From assembly GCA_943356375.1 (NCBI GenBank), contig CALRET010000003.1:1-36418 (forward strand): DNA of 36,418 nucleotides, in the 5' to 3' direction. The notes beneath the pieces were generated by a model. That model was not told where the DNA came from. It saw only the letters and a program-made list of their open reading frames with translations, and did not search any database. This stretch comes from Candidatus Nomurabacteria bacterium (lineage in GTDB: Bacteria; Patescibacteriota; Minisyncoccia; Phycocordibacterales; UBA9973). This document shows, one piece after another, positions 27,919 through 36,418 of the stretch; positions within the stretch are counted from its first letter, which is position 1, and each line of letters opens with the position of its first letter. The position numbers and the translations under genes were made by a program.

Positions 27919-28281
27919 TTATTTTCTCCGTTTGAAAGTCCGTATTCTATGACAGTTTGCACATACGAGTTCACATTTTTCAATTTCTTTCTTCACTTTA
28001 TCCATATTTGATGTTTGTTGGTAAAATGTGGAAATATTAAATTCTTTGTTATTACCTATATGATCAAATTCTAAGACTTCAGGATATTCCTTCCCCATAA
28101 ACCCACAGTCGGTACATTTATTATTCTGTTTATAATCTAAAATGAAATCAGAAATCTTTTTTTTAATTCTGTCAACATATCCTATATGCTTTTCTCTGTT
28201 CTTGGGATACCAAATTTCCCGCATATATTTCTTATGACGTTCTTTCCTTTTTGTTATATCTTTATAGGGCATAATACTCAT
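27919..28281 (-). CDS. HNH endonuclease
   Basis: CTDCGFMGKEYPEVLEFDHIGNNKEFNIS...CELVCANCHRIRTFKRRK, HNH with CxxC pairs. Confidence 0.85.
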   Translation of the reverse strand: MSIMPYKDITKRKERHKKYMREIWYPKNREKHIGYVDRIKKKISDFILDYKQNNKCTDCGFMGKEYPEVLEFDHIGNNKEFNISTFYQQTSNMDKVKKEIEKCELVCANCHRIRTFKRRK

Positions 28282-28325
28282 AAATCATAGCATTTATGAG
28301 CCCCTACTGTAAATACATAAAATTG

Positions 28326-28396
28326 TTGCGGAGGGCCGAATCGAACGGCCACCTCAAGGTTATGAGCCTTGCGAGATGCCTTTTCTCTACTCCGCT
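28326..28396 (-). tRNA. Initiator tRNA-fMet(CAU)
   Basis: Anticodon loop CTCATAA; A1.A72 mismatch at the acceptor end (AGCGGAG/CTCCGCA); T-arm GGCCGTTCGATTCGGCC. Confidence 0.75.
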
Positions 28397-28449
28397 ACGG
28401 TGAAAGCCCTATTATTATACAAAACGGGGAAAAAATCAACCCTCTACGA

Positions 28450-29076
28450 CTAGATTTGCCCCATATCACTCAATACTTCACCAAACTGATCGATTGCTAT
28501 TTTTGCATCTCGTTGAGAGAGTTCGAATGCAGACCCATCATGAGCAATACGATTTCTCACTTTATGTGCTTCCCACGCACTATCAATATTAGGTATATCA
28601 CTCTTGTCAGCATTTTTCAGACGATCACCAAGTGAATCACCGGGAATACCCATAGTTTTAGTCACCTCTTCAAGAATAGTATCTGCTTCGATAATAGCCA
28701 ATCGCCATTCTGATGAATTAACACTATCGACATGTTGCAGAACCTGTTCCCAGCGTGCGTTTTTAGGTGGAGCGATTTCAGCTTGTTTTTGTTTTGCAAA
28801 TAATGCTTTCATTTTTTCAGCTTCTTCTTTTTTGATCTCCCAAATACGTACCAATGAGTACAGAATAATCGTAATAAGGATGATTGCCAAAACGATAAGG
28901 AAATTTTTTAACATCACCCAAAAGAGAGATTCGGAAACGGAATTCAAAAGACCACCGTTGCTAGAATTTTTTGATGCATATCCAGAATCACGAAGTGGTA
29001 CGCCAACCCAAAGCAACAAGCGATACACTTGATAAAAGAAATAATCTAAATTTAAGAAATTAGTCAACCCATTCAT
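28450..29076 (-). CDS. Hypothetical membrane protein with cytoplasmic helical domain
   Basis: N-terminal TM segments, then ADTILEEVTKTMGIPGDSLGDRLKNADKSDIPNIDSAWEAHKVRNRIAHDG. Confidence 0.6.
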   Translation of the reverse strand: MNGLTNFLNLDYFFYQVYRLLLWVGVPLRDSGYASKNSSNGGLLNSVSESLFWVMLKNFLIVLAIILITIILYSLVRIWEIKKEEAEKMKALFAKQKQAEIAPPKNARWEQVLQHVDSVNSSEWRLAIIEADTILEEVTKTMGIPGDSLGDRLKNADKSDIPNIDSAWEAHKVRNRIAHDGSAFELSQRDAKIAIDQFGEVLSDMGQI

Positions 29077-29078
29077 AC

Positions 29079-30518
29079 TTATAATTGTACAGCACTTTCA
29101 AACGCTTTACCAATCGCAAAAAGTCGATCCTCGCAAAAGTGTGGCGCCATAAACTGAATACTATGCGGAAGTCCATTGTTTGTTTTTCCTGAAGGAATAG
29201 CAATCCCTGGAATACCTACAATATTTGCAGGGACAGTAAAGAGATCTGACATATACATAGCGAGTGGATCTTCTGTTTTCTCTCCTGCTTTAAATGGTGG
29301 AAACGGAGATGTAGGGGTCGCAATAACACCAACTGTTTCGAAAACTTTTTTAAATTCTTCTTCAATTTGAGTACGAACAATACCTGCGGTCCCATAAAAT
29401 GCATCATAATATCCGTGAGACAGAATATATGTACCTAAAAGGATTCTTCTTCGAACTTCTTTCCCAAATCCTTCCCCGCGGCTTTTTTCATATACATCAA
29501 GTAAGTCTCCTTCCTGATTCGAGTGTCCATATCGAATACCATCAAAACGTGCAAGATTACTCGACACCTCGGCTGGCTGTAAAATATAATAGGCAGCAAG
29601 AGAATATCGCGATACCGGAAGCTCAATATCAACAAGTTCATAACCGAGTTTTTTCAATATATTAAGTGATTCTTCAAAATTCTTTTTCACCTCTTCATCT
29701 ATTCCCTCCCCAGAAAGCCAATCACGCGGAACACCAACTCTGTTAGTTTGTAGTTTGTAGCTTGTAGCTTGTAGCTGTCTTGCCTCCATCGGTACTGATG
29801 TTGCTTCTAAAGGATCGTGACTGGTGATTGCCGAAAAAATAATTTCTGCATCACGCACAGTTTTAGCAAATGGACCAATCTGATCAAGCGAAGACGCCAT
29901 AGCCATGAGTCCTGATCGAGATACTGTTCCATACGTCGGTTTCATTCCTACGATTCCACAGAAGGCTGCAGGCTGTCTGATAGACCCTCCAGTATCAGAA
30001 CCAAGTGCAATCAGTGCTCCCTCCATAGCAACAGCAGCAGCAGAACCGCCTGATGAACCTCCAGGCACATAGTCTGGCGCAAGCGGATTTTTCGTTCTCC
30101 CAAATGCACTGTTTTCAGTCGATGAGCCCATGGCAAACTCATCCATATTGGTTCGTCCCAAAAATACCACTCCTTGTTTTTTTAAAATAGATACAACTGT
30201 ACTGTCATATGTTGCTGTATAATTTTCGAGCATCTTTGAAGATGCACTTGCGATATGACCAGCAAACAACATGTTATCTTTTAGTGCGATCGGGATACCT
30301 GTAAGGATAGTCGCAGTACCATCAGAAAACATTTTCTGTGCAGATAAAACTTGTTCATTAATATCATTATATATTTCGAGATATGCATTAATATCAGAAT
30401 TCTTCTCCGAAATCACCGCAAGATACCGATCAACAAGTTCGCGTACTGAAAATTCACCACCCCGCAGAGATTCATGTGCTTTTTCAATAGTTAAATTTTT
30501 TAGATCAATATTTTTCAT
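29079..30518 (-). CDS. gatA: Asp-tRNA(Asn)/Glu-tRNA(Gln) amidotransferase subunit A
   Basis: GIPIALKDNML, GRTNMDEFAMGSSTENSAFGRTKNP, PGGSSGGSAAAVA, GSDTGGSIRQPAAFCG amidase signature. Confidence 0.97.
   Translation of the reverse strand: MKNIDLKNLTIEKAHESLRGGEFSVRELVDRYLAVISEKNSDINAYLEIYNDINEQVLSAQKMFSDGTATILTGIPIALKDNMLFAGHIASASSKMLENYTATYDSTVVSILKKQGVVFLGRTNMDEFAMGSSTENSAFGRTKNPLAPDYVPGGSSGGSAAAVAMEGALIALGSDTGGSIRQPAAFCGIVGMKPTYGTVSRSGLMAMASSLDQIGPFAKTVRDAEIIFSAITSHDPLEATSVPMEARQLQATSYKLQTNRVGVPRDWLSGEGIDEEVKKNFEESLNILKKLGYELVDIELPVSRYSLAAYYILQPAEVSSNLARFDGIRYGHSNQEGDLLDVYEKSRGEGFGKEVRRRILLGTYILSHGYYDAFYGTAGIVRTQIEEEFKKVFETVGVIATPTSPFPPFKAGEKTEDPLAMYMSDLFTVPANIVGIPGIAIPSGKTNNGLPHSIQFMAPHFCEDRLFAIGKAFESAVQL
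29743..29777. repeat. Heptanucleotide tandem repeat inside gatA (TAGTTTG/TAGCTTG)
   Basis: TAGTTTG TAGTTTG TAGCTTG TAGCTTG TAGCTG; encodes RQLQATSYKLQTN. Confidence 0.9.
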
Positions 30519-30796
30519 TACAGTATTTTTTTAACTTTCACATAATTCCCTTCGTGCGCCGGAGCTTCAGCAAGCACTACATTCGTATATGTTCCAGTTT
30601 CAATAGTAACCACATCATCTTTTCCTCTATTAATAAGATCTGGAATATTTTTCTCACCCACCATTCCTGCAACTTTTTGGACTTGTGCTACGTACTCCAA
30701 AATAGGATCCATACCTTTTGCGGCAGCTTCAAGTTCATCATCTGTAGCCGACAGACGAGCAAGACGAGCAAGTTTTTTAATATCTGAGATATTCAT
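30518..30796 (-). CDS. gatC: Asp-tRNA(Asn)/Glu-tRNA(Gln) amidotransferase subunit C (start probably 30796)
   Basis: MNISDIKKLARLARLSATDDELEAAAKGMDPILEYVAQVQ; overlaps gatA start. Confidence 0.9.
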   Translation of the reverse strand: MNISDIKKLARLARLSATDDELEAAAKGMDPILEYVAQVQKVAGMVGEKNIPDLINRGKDDVVTIETGTYTNVVLAEAPAHEGNYVKVKKIL

Positions 30797-30806
30797 AGAA
30801 GCAGTA

Positions 30807-30850
30807 TACCCGCACAGATACTTTCTTGCAAGAAAGTATCTGTGCGGGTA
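30807..30850. repeat. 44-bp perfect palindrome upstream of gatC
   Basis: TACCCGCACAGATACTTTCTTGCAAGAAAGTATCTGTGCGGGTA, exact self-complement. Confidence 0.95.
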
Positions 30851-30852
30851 AG

Positions 30853-30881
30853 TTGACATAATCATATAATTTAAGTACTAT
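30853..30881 (+). promoter_or_regulatory. Candidate promoter for the downstream small ORF: TTGACA-N17-TACTAT
   Basis: TTGACA at 30853-30858, TACTAT at 30876-30881. Confidence 0.45.
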
Positions 30882-30900
30882 TATATACAGTCATTAGTTC

Positions 30901-31242
30901 TTGTATATGAATCTTTTAATGGAACGCCTTATTGATAAGATAGAAATTTTTGATATATATTTAGATAAGATACCTCCGCTATTACGAGAATCTGAATGTA
31001 TTAAAAAACTTGATTCTTTCGTACATGGAGAAAATAAAATCGCAGAGCGATTTATTGCACTAGAAGAATCCTCTGATGAAGTTTGGGAGATTATTGAATA
31101 TTATCAATTAGAAAAATTAATTGGGGAAGCATTAGACTATCTAATAGATTTTCTAAAAAATATAGGGATTCTTCCAAAAATACTTATGGTAAAGACAGCT
31201 ACCAGACCGTTAGTTATGGAAACACACTATTCTTTAAACTAA
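30901..31242 (+). CDS. Hypothetical protein
   Basis: 113-aa ORF followed by a terminator. Confidence 0.5.
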   Translation: MYMNLLMERLIDKIEIFDIYLDKIPPLLRESECIKKLDSFVHGENKIAERFIALEESSDEVWEIIEYYQLEKLIGEALDYLIDFLKNIGILPKILMVKTATRPLVMETHYSLN

Positions 31243-31243
31243 C

Positions 31244-31268
31244 AAAAAAGCGATCACAAGATCGCTTT

Positions 31269-31270
<2 letters not shown>
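31244..31270. terminator. Bidirectional terminator
   Basis: AAAAAGCGATC-ACAA-GATCGCTTTTT. Confidence 0.85.
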
Positions 31271-33317
<2,047 letters not shown>

Positions 33318-34037
33318 TTATGGAGTCAATGATTGTATCTGTGGTCCTCCTGGTAAGTCAACCACTGTGTCACCTGATCCTCCACCTGAAGGAACACCTC
33401 CACCACCAGGACCCCCTAAACTACCTGATCCCCCTGGACCACCACCTCCTGGTGGAAGAACTATTACTGGATTTGGATATGTTGCTCTTACTGAACGTTC
33501 AATAGATTTTGGAGATAAAACAGGTTGAAATGAACCATCACCTGTGCATTGAGCAGTAAAACCACGAGAAGTGATACGGGTATGTGATACAGATACACCA
33601 TTAACATCTATTGGAAAATTTTTGTTGACAGAAACAACCGCACAAGTATCTAGTGTTGGCGCAAACTCAAACATATACATGTCCAGTGATGGTGTACTAA
33701 ATGAAATTGTTTGATCATTACAATAAATTGGATTTAATTGTCCTGTATAAAAGACATTAGTATTATTCCCTATGTCCCAATACAATGCACATTCAGCTCC
33801 AGTATCAGCTGCGAAAAAAGCGATATTTGCATCTCTGGCTTCAGATGATAAGACCAATTCTTTATAAGTTACATTTGCAATACCAATCGCCATAGTAAGA
33901 ATAATACCGGCAATAAGAACAGTGAACAGAGCAACGAAACCACCTGAAGAGCTAATAGCTAGTAGCTTACAGCTTGTAGGTAAAGAATCCTGAACTCCGA
34001 CTTTGTTGTTTTTACTTTTTACCATTTGCTGTGTCAT
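33318..34037 (-). CDS. Type IV pilus-associated PilX/pilin-like protein with Gly/Pro-rich C-terminal tail
   Basis: SSSGGFVALFTVLIAGIILTMAIGIANVTYKELVLSSEARDANIAFFAADTGAECALYW; tail PPGGGGPGGSGSLGGPGGGGVPSGGGSG. Confidence 0.7.
   Translation of the reverse strand: MTQQMVKSKNNKVGVQDSLPTSCKLLAISSSGGFVALFTVLIAGIILTMAIGIANVTYKELVLSSEARDANIAFFAADTGAECALYWDIGNNTNVFYTGQLNPIYCNDQTISFSTPSLDMYMFEFAPTLDTCAVVSVNKNFPIDVNGVSVSHTRITSRGFTAQCTGDGSFQPVLSPKSIERSVRATYPNPVIVLPPGGGGPGGSGSLGGPGGGGVPSGGGSGDTVVDLPGGPQIQSLTP
33950..33984. repeat. Heptanucleotide tandem repeat in pilin leader region
   Basis: AGCTAAT AGCTAGT AGCTTAC AGCTTGT AGGTAAA. Confidence 0.9.
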
Positions 34038-34038
34038 A

Positions 34039-34599
34039 TTATAGTATCCAATTAAATAAATTCTCTTCTGCTTTTACTGAATACACAGTGGTACTCGACC
34101 CCTGTGTCCAAGAAACTTCAGATATAATATTCAATTCGTCAGCAGAGAGATCTTGTGCTCTGAGTGTACGGTAAAATTTTGTCGCAGAAAAATTAGAATC
34201 TTGAATATACCCTTTTCCACCCGGACTATCATCATAGTAAACTAAACAATCAATAGGACTCACGCATGAAGTAAACGGCGGCGTACCACCATTCATCCAA
34301 AAAGTATAATCCAAACTACAACCATCCTGACAAGTAGGAATCATTAGATTAACAAAATCTGTCCACCCGGTATTACCCATAACAGTGGTATCACGAATAT
34401 TCCTCGTTAACTCAATTCCCTCTTGGGCAAGGTACGATGCAATAAGACGATTTTTTGCATACTGAACATCTCCTACTCCATGACTACTGATAACAATAAT
34501 ACCAAGGATTGAGAACGAGAAAATAAAAATCGCCACCAGTGTCTCAATAAGTGTGAATCCAGAATTTTTACTTTTTAGTTTTAACTTTTTACTTTGCAT
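34039..34599 (-). CDS. Type IV prepilin-like protein (PilV-like)
   Basis: KNSGFTLIETLVAIFIFSFSILGIIVIS prepilin motif. Confidence 0.85.
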   Translation of the reverse strand: MQSKKLKLKSKNSGFTLIETLVAIFIFSFSILGIIVISSHGVGDVQYAKNRLIASYLAQEGIELTRNIRDTTVMGNTGWTDFVNLMIPTCQDGCSLDYTFWMNGGTPPFTSCVSPIDCLVYYDDSPGGKGYIQDSNFSATKFYRTLRAQDLSADELNIISEVSWTQGSSTTVYSVKAEENLFNWIL

Positions 34600-34604
34600 A
34601 TATA

Positions 34605-35273
34605 TTATTCATCTACTTGTCTCTGAGATATTATCGTCTCGAGCGCAAAGGGTGTCACCACTCCTCTATAGTCTATCACCCCTGCGAGACGAATTCGAAC
34701 GTACGGTTGACGAGCTGGACTTTCAGGAGTCGCAGAGCCAATAACTATAAAACCAGACTTTGCCATATCTATATGTACTTCTGTTGGAAGTAGATTATAA
34801 AAGTCATCGTTACTTGACGTCAGTCCAAATTCTGATTTCTGCAATATTCCATCATCACTTGTACCAGTTATTCTATAGACATATTCATCTCCTATGCCCG
34901 TAACAGGATCCCAATCTCCATCCACTTGTTCAAATGAAAACTGATAGGTTAAAACTGAACAATCGCCACCACTAGTTCCACAATTATACGCACTACCTAG
35001 TCTCGCATTACGCGCAATATCTTCCATAGCAAAACTGATCGTATCTATAACAGAACGAAGTTTTTGATTTTTCTTGTGTACTGATGTGACAGTAAGCACT
35101 GCACCGATCCCAATTAAAATAATAATCGTAAATAATCCTGCGGAAATCATCATTTCGATTAGCGTGAATCCAGCTGAGCAGGTTCTAGGTTCTAGGTGCG
35201 AGGTTCTAGAAGAATTCCCAATTCCGGATTTCAATTTGTATTTTGTAAATGGTAATTTAAAATTGTATTTCAT
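34605..35273 (-). CDS. Type IV prepilin-like protein (PilW-like)
   Basis: CSAGFTLIEMMISAGLFTIIILIGIGAVL. Confidence 0.85.
   Translation of the reverse strand: MKYNFKLPFTKYKLKSGIGNSSRTSHLEPRTCSAGFTLIEMMISAGLFTIIILIGIGAVLTVTSVHKKNQKLRSVIDTISFAMEDIARNARLGSAYNCGTSGGDCSVLTYQFSFEQVDGDWDPVTGIGDEYVYRITGTSDDGILQKSEFGLTSSNDDFYNLLPTEVHIDMAKSGFIVIGSATPESPARQPYVRIRLAGVIDYRGVVTPFALETIISQRQVDE
35180..35210. repeat. Heptanucleotide tandem repeat in prepilin leader region
   Basis: AGGTTCT AGGTTCT AGGTGCG AGGTTCT AGA. Confidence 0.9.
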
Positions 35274-35276
35274 ATT

Positions 35277-35999
35277 TTATTGTGCGCTTATTTGTCCGAT
35301 TCGTGAGACTGAGACAGTACGTTCTTGTCCACGTGAAGACCTCAGTGTTATTTTAGCACTAATAAGTGTTCCAATATTAGGATCATTAACAGCAAAAGAT
35401 GCCTCTAGTTTCGGTCTCGTAAAAATAATATCAAGCGATTGGAAGGTTGATATAGAAGCAAGATGGGGACCATTTGCATCTATTACCTCTATTCCAGAAA
35501 TAATGAATTCATCTGGAAGTGACAAGACATCAATACACTCATTGTCTGAATAATGAACGACATCACAATATGAAGTAGAATTATCATATTCGCCAATAGT
35601 TGCCATATCAAAATCAGCAAAATAAACAAACTGAGTGTTTTCAGTAATATCAAAATGAACTCCATATGCAGGTTTAAGTCCATTAGCAAAATCTGTTGGT
35701 GTAAATGTATTACTCCCTTGGGTCACTTGTGGCGGCATACGCCCAGAGCTTCCAGAAAGTTGTGCTTGTCGGATTTGCAATGCAACATCTTGCACAAGAT
35801 TTTGCAATTTCACATTTGAACTAAAATCAGTAAAATTAAACATCACAACACTAGAGAGGGCTGCAAAAATAGAAATGACGATGATGAGCTCGACGAAAGT
35901 AAAACCAGATGTTCGTGAAGCTTGAAGCTTGAAGCTTGAAGCAGAAAAATCCTTAGTCCCAACATTTTTCTTTTTACTTTTTTCTTTTTGCTGTGTCAT
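35277..35999 (-). CDS. Type IV prepilin-like protein (GspH/FimT-like; start probably 35999)
   Basis: TSGFTFVELIIVISIFAALSSVVMFNFTDFSSNVKLQNLVQDVALQIRQAQLSG. Confidence 0.85.
   Translation of the reverse strand: MTQQKEKSKKKNVGTKDFSASSFKLQASRTSGFTFVELIIVISIFAALSSVVMFNFTDFSSNVKLQNLVQDVALQIRQAQLSGSSGRMPPQVTQGSNTFTPTDFANGLKPAYGVHFDITENTQFVYFADFDMATIGEYDNSTSYCDVVHYSDNECIDVLSLPDEFIISGIEVIDANGPHLASISTFQSLDIIFTRPKLEASFAVNDPNIGTLISAKITLRSSRGQERTVSVSRIGQISAQ
35916..35945. repeat. Heptanucleotide tandem repeat in prepilin leader region
   Basis: AAGCTTG AAGCTTG AAGCTTG AAGCAGA. Confidence 0.9.
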
Positions 36000-36003
36000 T
36001 TTT

Positions 36004-36405
36004 TTATCCGAATAACAATGCAATTGAACCCAAATCAAACCCACAGAAAAATACAATGGCGAGAGCGGTGACCAAAAATGGCGCAAATGGGAGCGGGGTT
36101 TTTGTGGTAAATGTACGACCTTTAACAACAAGCAGAAATACCCCAACAAGTGCACCAAGCCAAAATGCCATAAGAAGTGTGGTTGCTCCACCAGATAAAC
36201 CAAGAAGGAATCCAATACCCAACATGAGTTTTGCATCACCTAACCCCATCATTTCACCCTTTGAGAAAAACCAAATTGCCCAAAATGGAAATGCGAGAAT
36301 TGGACCCGCTAATACATGCCACAACCCTGGTAATGAGAATGTTTGGAAAACACCATCACCAAAAAACATTCCAATAAATGCGAGACCTGCAAAAAGATAG
36401 ACCAA
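36004..36405 (-). CDS. Prepilin peptidase (A24 family), probably truncated by window edge
   Basis: KGEMMGLGDAKLMLGIGFLLG contains the GxGD aspartyl protease motif. Confidence 0.85.
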   Translation of the reverse strand: MVYLFAGLAFIGMFFGDGVFQTFSLPGLWHVLAGPILAFPFWAIWFFSKGEMMGLGDAKLMLGIGFLLGLSGGATTLLMAFWLGALVGVFLLVVKGRTFTTKTPLPFAPFLVTALAIVFFCGFDLGSIALLFG

Positions 36406-36418
36406 TCTATCTGGAATA

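Overview
The window looks like a chromosomal segment from a Patescibacteria/CPR (probably Parcubacteria-like) bacterium. This is inferred from gene content, reduced proteins and a divergent 16S; no database search was possible. It holds a near-complete 16S rRNA gene on the minus strand. Other contents are secG, a peptide-binding protein, RNase J, an MFS permease, an RsuA/RluF-type pseudouridine synthase, MutY, a TMEM175-like protein, a LOG family protein, pyrG, ftsE/ftsX, prfB, a DedA-like protein, tag, a laccase-domain protein, pyrE, gatC/gatA, ligA and a type IV pilin/prepilin peptidase cluster. The most interesting observations are: (1) tRNA-Asp(GUC) is split in its anticodon by a ~254-nt group I intron, and a LAGLIDADG ORF immediately upstream uses tRNA nt 8-10 as its stop codon; (2) the 16S gene loses the universal 1400-region sequence at the window edge, suggesting another insertion; (3) heptanucleotide tandem repeats (AGSTTNN-like) are dispersed through ligA, gatA, pilin leader regions and intergenic DNA; (4) two 44-48 bp perfect palindromes share outer and central blocks, differ in a compensated middle block, and look like leaderless promoters; (5) an uncharacterised 459-aa protein carries an RpoA alpha-CTD-like C-terminus; (6) there is an orphan tRNA-like 3' half next to tRNA-Thr and a dense hairpin cluster near 25.3-25.5 kb.
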